A stretch of DNA of 64,000 nt from Amaranthus tricolor. Taxonomy: Eukaryota; Streptophyta; Magnoliopsida; Caryophyllales; Amaranthaceae. Below are positions 1-10,987 of this stretch, piece by piece (positions within the stretch are counted from its first letter, which is position 1; every line of letters begins with the position of its first letter). The notes beneath the pieces are model-generated. The model saw nothing but the letters and a program-made list of their open reading frames with translations, was not told where the DNA came from and did no database searches. The stretch spans positions 19,031,182-19,095,181 of the forward strand of contig NC_080052.1 of assembly GCF_026212465.1 (NCBI RefSeq), written 5' to 3'. The translations under genes and the position numbers were made by a program.

Positions 1-148
1 GTAGTATTATTAGTACACCCTCAACCCATTCTTCATTTCTTCCATTTCCATACTCAACTAGTTCTCTAACATACTCCTATTTACAACCATTAAAAAGCTT
101 CATTTCTTCTACACCAAATTAAACTCAAAATAATCAAAAAAAATAACA

Positions 149-3100
149 ATGGATCCATGTCCATTTGCAAGGTTGATAATAGAGTCATTAGCACTACAAC
201 TTCCCATGGGTAGTAAACCCTCAGCTGGAGCTGGGGTCCACCCTAGTTCAACTCCATGTTATTGTAAGATCACATTGAAGGGATTTCCTTCTCAAACTGC
301 ACTTTTACCTCTTTGCTCTGGCGGAGAAAATTCTCTGCCAGAGTCTGGTACATGTGCCCCAGGGTTTCATTTAGACCCTGTGGCCCTAAGGCGTATGTCA
401 GGTCGGCCTATTTCGGTCCGAGTATGTGTTTACTCGGGCCGAATGGGACAAACCTGTGGAATGAGCTCAGGAAAGTTGTTGGGGTCAGTGAATTTGTGTG
501 TTGATCTTAAGGGAGCTGAGGCTAATCCCATTGTGTTCCATTCTGGATGGATGAGACTTGGGAAAGAGGAAAAAAGATCGGTTGAGAAAAATACGGGAGA
601 TCATGCTAAGCTACATTTGTCTGTGAGGACTGAACCGGATCCCCGGTTTGTTTTTCAGTTTGGTGGTGAACCGGAGTGTAGCCCGGTTGTTTACCAAATC
701 CAAGGCAACATTCGCCAGCCTGTATTTAGTTGCAAATTTAGTGCAGACCGGAATTCCCGGTCACGGTACGTACACTTCCCACTCATTATCATTCCATTCA
801 ATTTAGCATATCATATAGATTATCACTAACATGCGCTTAGCTTTTACACTAAGTGTGTTTGGCAAAACAACTTATTATGCAATTTTAGCTTATTTTGATA
901 TAAAATAGAATTTAAGCGGTTAAATTATTCAATGCTAGTGTTTGATAAGTTAGCTGAATGAAACAACTTATTATTATAAATAAGTTATTTTTAAACAAAG
1001 TGCTCATAACCGCGTGTTTAATATATATACTAATCAAATTAGTCAATAAAATCAGTCATATAATCAACTATCAAATATCAACTATTAACTATCAGTTATC
1101 AACTATTTGCCAAACATCCCTTACGTCTTTACTTGCATTTTCTTTCCTCAAATCTTCTTGTTTTTGAAAGTTCTTGGGTTATGGTTTAATACAATAAGTG
1201 CAATTTAGAAGAGGATTAAGGATCAAGCTAACATGCGCTTTTTTTTTTTTTTGTTAATTTAGGGAGTGGTTAGAAAAGTGGGGACAAAAGGGAAGATGGG
1301 TGGGCCACAATAATTTGTTTGTGTTTGGTTAGATGGTTTTGATTAAAGTCGGGTTTGATGTTTTTTCATGAAAACAATTGGCATGTGAGTGAGTCATCAT
1401 AATTTGGTGGTACCATTTTCATACTTCTATTACCCAATACAGCTGGGTAGCACCTTATCTTCCCGGCAAAACATTTCAAAGACTTACAAAGCAACAGCAT
1501 TACATTTACTCACCCAGTCCCTCCTATCAACTACTTAGTGTACATTTTCATCAATAGAGGTTTGCATTACTTTATTTGTGTCCTTCCATTTTAGTGCTCA
1601 AACAATTTATCACCACCACTTTGATTTATTTCCAAGTCAAATTTATAAATGGCTATCTATTTGCTTTACTTGGTGTTCGTATTAGAAATTGGTTTTACTC
1701 CCATATATAGCTAACTTTTAGAGGCTCCCATTTTAGGTGTTATGCCAAAAGTTAGGTTGAAAACAAGGCTCTTTCCTTGTATGTTTGAAGTATATATGAC
1801 TTCATTTTTCTTGATTTGGAGAAAACTCATTATCATTATCCGTCTCGAATAAAGGAAAGGAAAAAAGTCGAATTAAATAGATTAGCATTTTGTTACGTAC
1901 GTTTTGAGTTATCTAAAATTAATCTGGTTAATCGAAATTGAATATGATCTGATCCGACCATAATTGATCCGTATTAAAAATTTAATATTAAAATTATTAA
2001 GGTGTTTACATATACTTAAAAACAAAAAAAAAAAAAACACGATCTAAAATATTATACCTGAAATCCGCTCGAAAACTTGAATAGATACCTCTACTAGTGT
2101 CTATTAGTAGCTAGTTCCATGATTTTGATTAAAATTTGTGTATAGGAGGCATTTGTTCTAGAGTAATGATCTCTGACCACCTTCCAAATAAATTCTTGCA
2201 AAATCATTTTAACAAGAATAAAATCTTGTAAGCGGCTAGAGATTATTGCCTGATTATGTTTTCCTTGTGTTGCATTAAAACATGAAATTTCATGTTCTAT
2301 ACATAATCAGTCTGCTTTGTGATATGATCACATGAAAATGCCTGATAAATTTGCTTGATACAATTTCGTTAGATGAAAACCTGCATTGTTTCCTTGGATG
2401 CTTATTGGAAAAAACATATTTTAATTATCTAGCTAGTTGGTACGTTGTTGATCTGGAGGTAGTTAATGCCAGTATTAACTTTTTAATTAAGTAATTAACA
2501 AGTACATAATAATAAATTATACTTGTTAATTACTTCATCAAAGTTAATTACCACTTTACTAACCATATTGCTGACCAGGATTAGATTCCCTAAGTGTTCA
2601 GTATTTAATTAAGTAAATTAAGTAAACTAATTAAGCTTACAACATGTGTTGTATAAGACCATCTCAGCGTGAGGCGAGCTTATACAAACCCAAAATTAAA
2701 CTTATATAAGAGTTAACTAGATAAAAAACGTTTTTTTTTCATTAAATTTTAAGAAATTTAAATTGAGTCAATCCATATTAAACAGATTAGTGGGAAACCA
2801 GGCTGGTCAAAAGGACCACGGTAAAGTCAAATGTAAGGGCATGGTATAATTTTACTATATTAATAATACTAATAACACAGCTACCTACCCATGTGCAAAG
2901 ATATTGTTCTTGATTCATTAATTCTTCTCTAATTTCATGATTTTGTTCTCTACTAACGGTCTCTTGTCCTTATTAGAGCGTATTATAAGTATTAAGTTGG
3001 TCTCTGAGATGCAGATTACCAATATTCTATAGTGCGTTTAATTAATGATTAATTAATACATAATACCCATGAGTTTGGACTATATATTAATTAAAATTTT

Positions 3101-4084
3101 AGTTTTTTCTTTTATGAGGATTAGCAATGGCAAAATAGATTATCGCTTAAAGTTATAAAATTTTTTGAGTTCAAAAATTTTATTTTAAAATAACTTGAAT
3201 TAAATTTAGATATAATTTACATTTTTAATGGAGTATAGTTCAATTATTAACAATAAAATTAAACAAATGGTGTATTTTACTATATTAACTTTAAGAGTGT
3301 TTTTTGTCTTTTGTTTTGTGTTCAGAAAATGAATAGGACGACTCTACTAGCAATACAATAAATGATTAAATTAAGTTATGTTTAATTTCACAGGTCTCTT
3401 CCAGCGAATTTCGCCATAAGCAACAATAACAGCAACAACAATAGAAAATGGATGGTGAGAAGTCTCTCTGGAGACAATTTAAAGCCAGCTAGGGAACGAA
3501 AAGGGTGGATGATAATGATCTATGACCTTTCCGGATCTCCGGTTGCAGCAGCATCAGTAATCACCCCTTTCGTTCCATCTCCAGGGACAGATCGAGTCTC
3601 TCGATCAAACCCTGGAGCATGGCTCATTCTACGACCCCATGGATCCCATGTTAATAACTGGAAGCCATGGGGTCGTCTTGAGGCTTGGCGCGAAAGAGGC
3701 CCAGTCGATGGGTTAGGCTACAAGTTCGAGTTGGTCACTGAAAACGGACCAACTCGGACAGGCATTCCAATCGCTGAGGCCACAATGAGCATAAAAAAAG
3801 GAGGTCAATTTTGCATTGATAAGCGTGAACCCATTCCCGGAGAGGCCGGAATGGTGAGATCACCGGTTCGAGGCTTTGTGATGGGTTCGACCGTGGAAGG
3901 TGAGGGTAAAGTAAGCAAGCCATTGGTTCAAGTGGGCATGCAGCATGTTACGTGCATGGCAGATGCTGCATTATTTGTAGCACTTTCAGCTGCTATTGAT
4001 CTTAGCATGGATGCTTGTCGATTATTCTCTCAAAAACTAAGGAAAGAACTTTGTTATGATGATCAACATGACCTTTTCACATAG
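149..4084 (+). CDS. DUF1005 family protein, two exons: join(149..765, 3394..4084)
   Basis: Exon 1 opens MDPCPFARLI with a conserved HPSS..CYCKI stretch, as in plant DUF1005 proteins. Exon 2 carries the conserved block with PARERKGW, DLSGSPVAAAS, SRSNPGAWLILRP and WGRLEAWRERG. The ORF of exon 1 runs past a donor (GTACGT at 766). Splicing to the acceptor CAG ending at 3393 completes an Arg codon (CG|G) and keeps frame, giving 435 residues, about the family's usual length. Exon 2 has an Asn/Ser-rich linker at its start and ends in LFT-stop. The first ATG of the open frame was chosen because the N-terminus matches the family start. The family's biochemical function is not known; one Arabidopsis member is reported as abiotic-stress related. 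No disruption is visible, so this looks like a functional gene. The exact splice sites are inferred, not supported by transcripts. Confidence 0.87.
766..3393 (+). other. Large intron of the DUF1005 gene
   Basis: This 2.6-kb AT-rich stretch runs from GTACGT to a TTTCACAG acceptor and holds no coding sequence. It contains a MITE (853-1120) and, near 2649-2710, a fragment of the GAGAC-motif MITE family found elsewhere in the window. The rest is simple AT-rich sequence without recognisable features. Confidence 0.8.
853..1120. mobile_element. MITE (TGTTTGGCAAA ends) inside the DUF1005 intron
   Basis: The left end reads GTGTGTTTGGCAAA and the right end, reverse-complemented, reads GGGATGTTTGGCAAA, giving imperfect terminal inverted repeats around a 268-bp non-coding core. 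The core is homologous to 50462-50693 (shared blocks CAATTTTAGC and GCTAGTGTTTG or its variants). No clean target duplication was found, so the superfamily is uncertain (hAT-like is my guess). Confidence 0.6.
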
Positions 4085-5147
4085 GATCCATCATAACACA
4101 TTATTATTTCTTCTCCGTCAGCTGCAATGACTGAAAACCATGCGGGTAACGGTCGAGATTGCGATAATGGTGACACAGTAACGAGAACTATGCGTTTATC
4201 CTAACGTCTAAATATTAGTCAAAATAAAAAAGATATCCCTTAATACAGCTCAAAATGCCATTTAAACCTTCACAACACGGAAAATATGGATTCGTTGATG
4301 CGGCCTTGTTTTTGTTTTTATATTATGGTGACAACCAATATAACTTAGGCGATTGACATCGTTAAATTATTGGTTTGAGTTTCTTTTTGTTTTAATTATG
4401 AGGCTTGATTTGTTCTTTGTTTTTTTGGTTGTTTTTTTCTTTCTTCTACGGAGGATTTAGAAGAATTGAGGGTTGCTAGCTGATGGAGAAGATTTTTATT
4501 CCTTAGTGATCACAGGTGGCTGGTTAATTATATACTGTTATAATGTAATCTGATTGATTGACAGTACTTGTACAGAAAGAGAGAAATGTTGATACTGGTT
4601 TTGTTAATTTAAAGGGTTTTTGTATTCTTTCATTTCTTTACGCATGATTCTTTGTAGCTCAGCCTCAGCTAGCTAGGTCTTGATTCATTTCTTCTATTAT
4701 TAATGTTTTTATGGTTAATCATTATCTTACAAGTAGAAGTACAATTCATGTGTACATGCATTTTTATAAGTATATATATGATGTAATAAGACCAAGAAAT
4801 CAGATTGTGTAATACTATTGTCATTGGAGTAGTTTTTATTTGATCAATATTTATATGACAAAATACCATTTGAATCCTGTCATTCTTAGAAAATCTTAGT
4901 TATACAAAATATTTTATATAAAGTAAGAGGAGGGCTTATGCTGATACTAAAGCTAAAGCCCAAACAGTGTTTTCGAGATACATTATTCGCAAAGTGAAAT
5001 GCAACGACACATGCTGAAAACACATCGCACTTACAATAACACTAAAAAGGGTAAATGAGTTGGAACATATGTAGTTCAAATAGAATCAGCAAAGTAAAGT
5101 GTTGGGCCGCTTAGATGACGTGGTTGAATTAGTAGAATTGTTAGAGT
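4085..5147. other. 3' flank and intergenic, no gene seen
   Basis: The first few hundred bases are probably the 3' UTR of the DUF1005 gene. The rest is AT-rich with only short unrecognisable ORFs. Confidence 0.5.
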
Positions 5148-5233
5148 TAGAGGATGTTCTCTTTTAACTTATTTTTTGAATTTATTATTTGTTATTATTG
5201 AAATTAGATCATATTAGACCAGATTAAATAAAT
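5148..5233 (+). mobile_element. Left-end fragment of the GATC-repeat MITE family
   Basis: AGAGGATGTTCTCTTTTAAC followed by AT-rich sequence and GATC-type repeats aligns with the left end of the split element at 41594 (AGAGCATGTTCCCTTC). It stops where the CACTA-like sequence at 5236 begins. Confidence 0.5.
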
Positions 5234-5235
5234 TC

Positions 5236-5435
5236 CGACCATTGCATCTGTCGGAATATTTCCGACAAGTTTTTCAGTTGGTAAACAGTCGAAATTTCAT
5301 TCCTACCAATTACCAGTTAGTAGAATTTAGTCGGTAATTCCGACTGTAAGTTTTTAATCGGTATTTTGGTCGGTAAATGCCGACTGTTTGGCGGTAGTCG
5401 GAGATTTTAGTCAGAAACTTGCGTTTTTTTTAGTG
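5236..5435. mobile_element. CACTA transposon terminal fragment
   Basis: Short TCGG/CCGA motifs repeat in both orientations (CCGACAAG, CGGTAATTCCGAC, GCCGACTG), as in CACTA subterminal regions. The right edge is GCGTTTTTTTTAGTG, a CACTA terminus. No matching left terminus with a shared 3-bp duplication was found, so this is probably a truncated end. Confidence 0.5.
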
Positions 5436-7277
5436 TCGGTTGTTATTTGTTGTAAGGAAATTTCCTCGCCATTTATGCCAAATAAGCTTGTTATTGGCCT
5501 CCAAGGTAATGAATATAAAAATTCTCGTATGAGACAGCCTTATTGTGAAACACACTTTATGTTATGGGTTAAATAGCCCTACTAATACAAATTATTAACA
5601 TATAAATTCCTTATTATAAGATTATCTTACCAAAAAATAGTCTTTCACGATAATAGCTCAATAAATATTTATTATACACAAAATAGGTCACTATCGCTCA
5701 TGTTTCATGTTATGGCCCTTATAAGAATATACCTAATACATGTATCATTATAGCTTTATAAGCGGCCAAAGCATAATTATGTACTTATAACTTCAAATCT
5801 ACACGCTAACACTACGTACATTATCGACCTACAGATATGCACCCTGTAACTTTGATTGATTCTGATAGAGTTTTATCTTTTCTTTAATAATCTTTTCGTA
5901 GAAGACTGAGATTTTATCATAATTGACAAATTCGAATTATTGAGGCAAAAACTATAATTATATGATGCGTCCCAAATAGTTAAAGAAATTGACTTTGCTT
6001 CCATTAATTATATTGAGGTACGGCCGTCAAATAAAACTTGGTTGGTATATGCTACTCCCTACCCCTAAAAAAAATAAAAGAGAAAGTGAGTTATTTTAAA
6101 AAAATTGTAAATATTAAGTAATAAATGAAAAAAAATTAAATTTTATAGATGATATTTAAAAATATGAGAATATATAAATGAAATTAAAATAAAGTGATAG
6201 ATCCATTTTCAAAAATACACTAATGCAAAATGAGAGGTACGAAGGTAACATTTTGCTAGTTTGTGGAGTTTGTTATTTCTGAAATCTATAAATCAACCTA
6301 TAATATAACTTTTTTAATAATATTAGTTGTGCAATTTAATTCATAAAAATCATAATACTATTTCTTAAGTAAAATTCGAACAATTTGTATGATAGTAGCA
6401 TGTAATCTCTACTTGAGCGATTTAAGGTTGATATTCCACTGTTTGTATGTTCGCCGTTTAATAATGATTGAAGTAACGCCCATAATAATGTGTTAAGAAT
6501 CTTTTATAAATGCATCAACTAAGCAATTAATTCTTTTATAATGCATTTCTAAAATCTGCAGTCTAATGATAAATATTAAGATAAAAGGAAAAAATAATTT
6601 TAATAGACTAAAGAATCTTTTCCGAAAATATTATTAAAAAACAACATAATTCTCACTTTACAATAGAACAAAATTTATTTCCGAATTCACCGTATACATA
6701 GGATCATTCTTTTTTTAACTGTTGAGTAAATTATTATGTTACACAGCGATTTATCATATCCATTAAATTACTATTTACACAAATATGGTATAAACTATTG
6801 AATGACACATCGGTATGTAAACCTCTTACTTGCTAGTTCAATGTTATAACCACCTAAGCTACATGAAGTTTTTTTTTTAACATTTTTCTTGTTTTTTTTG
6901 AGATTATTATCTTATTTCAATAGAATATGAAAAGTTAAAAATAATTAACCAAAATTGATGTGATAGAGTGTTGAATTTGTAATTTCTAATTCATCTCAAA
7001 GTATACTTTACCAATAAGTCATATGATTTTAGCTAAAAAAAACTCATTTGACTTAATATAGGCAGTTTTTAACTATTTAACTCAAAATAAAATAATCTCG
7101 AATGAACCACTATGTCATTTAGCAGTTAATATTATTTTCTTCTTTCTTGTATATAAAATAAAAAACTTTGTTTATGAGTGTTTATCTCATATTGTCGTTT
7201 CCAAGCCCGAATAAACAGGAGGATCAATAGTTCATTAGTAACAACCAACTCTGTAAAATTTAGTCACATTTCATTAT
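5436..7277. other. AT-rich intergenic region with MITE debris
   Basis: No gene was recognised. About 5526-5660 resembles the GAGAC-motif MITE family (GTATGAGACAGCC). Near 6053, CTACTCCCTACCCC looks like a decayed Stowaway-type end. The rest is A/T-rich. Confidence 0.4.
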
Positions 7278-7645
7278 CACTATAACAAATTTAATTTTTC
7301 GCGACATTGAATTTAGTGACATTAATAAAATGCCACTGATTGATATTTTTATTGTAATAATTGTTGGTTTTTTTATTTTAAGTTCTATTATAAAGTGATT
7401 TAGTGACACTTTTATTTGACCTTTAGTGGCATATGTAATTGTTACTATAGTCTATAGTGATATTTATGAGAAATGTCACTGGATCCTATGCCGCGAAAAT
7501 CTTTAGTATGATTTTTTATTATGCTGCTATAGGATCTAACAAATGTCATTAAATCCACTATATGTACTATTAGAAATTTGAAGTTGCGACATATAAATTA
7601 AATGTCGCTAAATATATCCCGTTAAAAGAAAATTATGTTGTAGTG
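7278..7645. mobile_element. Mini-CACTA non-autonomous element, TSD TAT
   Basis: It begins CACTATAACAAATTTAATTT and ends AAAATTATGTTGTAGTG, so both ends read CACTA(T/C)AACA inward. A 3-bp duplication TAT lies at 7275-7277 and 7646-7648, the size expected for CACTA elements. The inside carries repeated GTGACA/TGTCACT motifs in both orientations and no coding capacity. Confidence 0.75.
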
Positions 7646-7885
7646 TATCATAAACTAAAAATCAATTCTCGTGGGGCGTCGCCTACTCAGCGACGCGCTG
7701 CACTTCTTAGGTCTGGGTGTAGGGAAAACTATGCAAAGGTTGCTAGGTCATTATCCAGAAGTGACTCGCCACATTGTGTGAGTGTGGTGTCAAATGAGCA
7801 TGGGAATTTTACTTATACTAGGACGTCATTAAAAAATGACGCGCCACATCGCCTAATTGTGGTGTAAAATGAGCAAGAGCTCATA
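7646..7885. repeat. GC-richer stretch with a degenerate repeat unit
   Basis: Two related units share TGAC(T/G)CGCCACAT and GTGGTGT(C/A)AAATGAGCA, about 100 bp apart, between the mini-CACTA and the hAT element. The 74-residue ORF here has no recognisable similarity and is probably chance. The origin is unknown. Confidence 0.35.
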
Positions 7886-7893
7886 GGTTTAAC

Positions 7894-8130
7894 TAGGGAT
7901 GGCCACGGAGCGGGTTACCTGGAACCGAACTGGTGCCGAACCGCTTAGAATTGGATCCGAAACCGGAACCGTTCGCGACAGGTTCCGAACCGGCCCGAAC
8001 CGCGGAACCGTGAAACCGCCGGAAAAAAACTGCATGAACCGGACCTAAGAACAGCGGGTTGGAACTGAGACCGGTCCGGGTGAACCGGCCCAACGGTTCC
8101 ATGGAACCGGACCGTGAAACTAGCCGTTGC
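7894..8130. repeat. GGAACC-rich left subterminal region of the hAT element
   Basis: This region is packed with GAACCG, GGTTCC and CCGGAACC motifs in both orientations. It is far richer in GC than the surroundings. It includes a 22-bp segment (7965-7986) with GGAACC and GGTTCC arms around GTTCGCGACA. The same segment occurs at the other end of the element. Confidence 0.8.
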
Positions 8131-9475
8131 AAATTTTCCTATAAATACCCATCACTTTCAATCATTTTCATTCACAACTCATCTCTACCTACTCTCTCTA
8201 CAAACTCTCTCTACTTAATTACTTAATTATGCAATTATTCTCTTAATTACATAATTAGTCTTTTAATTATTTCTTAATTTAGTTAATTACATAATTAGTC
8301 TATTAATTATTTTTTATTTCTTAATTCTATTATTATTTCAATATTATCAATCATGTCCTCTTTTTTGAAAAAAGCCTCTAAAAAGTTACTAAAGTGGCAA
8401 AATCATTGGGAGGTTCTAGCTCAAAATTGGATTATTCAAAAAAGAATAATTGCTTTTGAGACAATGCTCGAAAGACATACGGGTGAAAACATAAAATACA
8501 GATTAGTAGAGATATGTAGAGAATGGAACTTATTAGATAAGATATTTTGTTGTTCTACCGATAATGCAACCACTAACATTAAATGTATGGAACTTTTGTA
8601 TAACGAATCTGCATTTAGTTTTATCCTTGGGGGTAGCTTATTACACATACGTTGTTGTGCTCATATAGTTAACTTATCTTGCCAAGCAGGTATAAAACAA
8701 TTAAGCGATTTATTAGATCCAATTAGAGGCATAGTGAAGTGGCTTAAAATTGGACAGATAAAGAGACGATATAAGTAATTATGTGACCAATATCAACTAA
8801 AAAAAGTGTATTGGTCATTAGATACTCCTACACGTTGGGGCTCAACCAACGATTTATTAAAAAAAACGATTGCTTATCGTCCAGTTATAACACAACTTTA
8901 TAGTGAGTGTACAGATAGCTATATAACTGATGACACATGGGAACTAGCTATAGGTGTAGATAAAATATTAGAAGCGTATGACCACGCAACTAAGATTTTT
9001 TCATATGTTTACGAACCAAACGTCCATTTAGTAATAAGTGAGTGTATTACTATTTTTTATCACCTTCTTAAACATACGCATGATGATACTAACCCATATT
9101 TAAAGCCGATTCTTGCAGATATGATGGATAAGTGGAAGGCATATTTTACCGATTTTTCTTATATTTATGGAATTGCAACCATTTTAGACCCATGTTTCAA
9201 AACAGAAGTCCTTACTAAAGTAATTGGATTTTACTACCAATCATTAGATCGCCCGCCTAGTGATGTTCATAATTATGTTGGAACTTGTAAAAAACTTTTA
9301 GCAGAACTTTATGATTACTATGCTAGTGTATATAACCCAAAACGCGATACGTCTAGGCGTGCTAGCGTCTCGGCACGTCCCTCTTATTATAATTCCGTAA
9401 TAGTTAATATAATGAGCCCAGATGATAGTTTTGTAGGATCATCTTCTTCTTCACCCTCCACTGCTGATCTGTGCA

Positions 9476-10171
9476 CGCATTCCGGTGATTTTGGGTCGTG
9501 ATTTTTTAAAGACTACAGCAGCCAATTTTGATGTGAAGAATGGCAAGTTATCACTTGAAATTTTGGGAGAACAGTTGCATTTCCATCTCCCCTCATCCAT
9601 GGCACATTCTGCCATTGGGGAGACTGTTTGTCGGGTGGATGCGATAGTTGATGCTATTACAGAGAGGGAGTCCACACCCTCCATTGTTGATCCACTTTAT
9701 GCAGCTATTGAAGGCAACTACGAGAAGGATAGGGCCAATGTGATTGAGATGGTCCATGTTTTAGATGTTGCACCTACATTTGTTCCTGCAAAAGCTAAGT
9801 TTGAGGACACCCCACCTTGGAAGGTGTCCACCATTGAGGAACGAAAGGAGTGTACTACGCCTCCTCAGGTAGAATTAAAACCCCTCCTTCCTTCTTTGAA
9901 GTATGTCTTTCTAGAGGATAATGACACTTACCCTGTTATTGTCAATGCTGAACTCAACGGCACTCAAATTGAGCGATTACTCACAGTTCTGAAAAAGTAT
10001 AAGAGTGTTATTGGGTACACTATTGATGACATCAAGGGTATTAATCCCTCATTCTGCACTCATGAGATGTGGTCCCTCTGGTCCTGGAGGTGGTGGTTCG
10101 GGCCAGTGATCATTTATTTGATCTTTTGCCAAACACTGCGGACCGTGCTTGGGCTGGCTTGGGGGGGATAA
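9476..10171 (+). pseudogene. Truncated extra copy of the Gag-protease C-terminus
   Basis: From CGCATTCCGG onward this is nearly identical to 15272-15967: about the last 231 residues of the Gag-protease ORF, ending in the same Gly-Gly-stop. It begins inside the protease domain, after the catalytic DLGAS, so it encodes no working enzyme. Differences include one Leu/Phe change (PLLPSL versus PLFPSL). Confidence 0.88.
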
Positions 10172-10987
10172 TCACTTCTCACTCACTCACTCCCTCATGC
10201 CACTGCATATTTTTATCATTTTCAGCATAATTTTATCATTTTTGGCATATAGAGTTAGGTTTTATTTCTCGCATGCATAAATTTCGGCATATAGAGTTAG
10301 GTTTTTTTTTCTCGCATGCATAAAAAAAAAAAAAAAAAAAAAAAACGGAATTGTTGGAATCCCCTGTATATGAGTAACATTGTCTTTTCCCCTAAAATGA
10401 ATTTTGCAAAATGTTTTGACTGGTATTTTGGCATGTGATGCTGTTATTTGGATGTCAGAGGCAAACCGCAGACACTCCTAATTTGAGAACCAGTTAAGTG
10501 GCATTTAATTGCCTCATGAACATGAGTAGGTTAGCTGGTGAGTAAACCTAATCAAATGTGTGTGCATTATCTGCTAGGACACCCATTAGGGGCTAGACTG
10601 ATCTTGACTTTGCTTTACTCCTCCTAGAATTTGACTAGATATACCTTGTTGAAAATGATTTTCAGGCTTAGATGTTACTTGAAACCACATGGACTAAAAA
10701 GCCACCTTGCACTACTTGACTTTAGGTTTTAGCCCTCTTGAGCTTGAGCCCCTTTTCTTTCAACCCGCATTACTAAAGCTCCACAATCCCAAAATTTCCC
10801 CCCTTTACACCTTAGGGAGTGAATTACGTATTTAAGTTTGATGTTGGTTGTTGGTGTGGTTACTGATCCATAATTGTAAAATTTCGAGTTTCTTTTAAAT
10901 TTTCTGTATATAGACACCCCCAAGTACTATTTATTTCTTCAAAAAAAAAAAAAAAAAAAAAACTCAACAGAAACAACAAAAAGAAAG

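Noticed and set aside
10161..10171. GGGGGGGA followed by TAATCAC as the polypurine tract and LTR start of the Athila-like element
   Set aside because: The LTR would start TA, not TG. AAAAAGAAAG followed by TGATCT at 10978-10993 fits better and matches the six bases retained at the element's left end.
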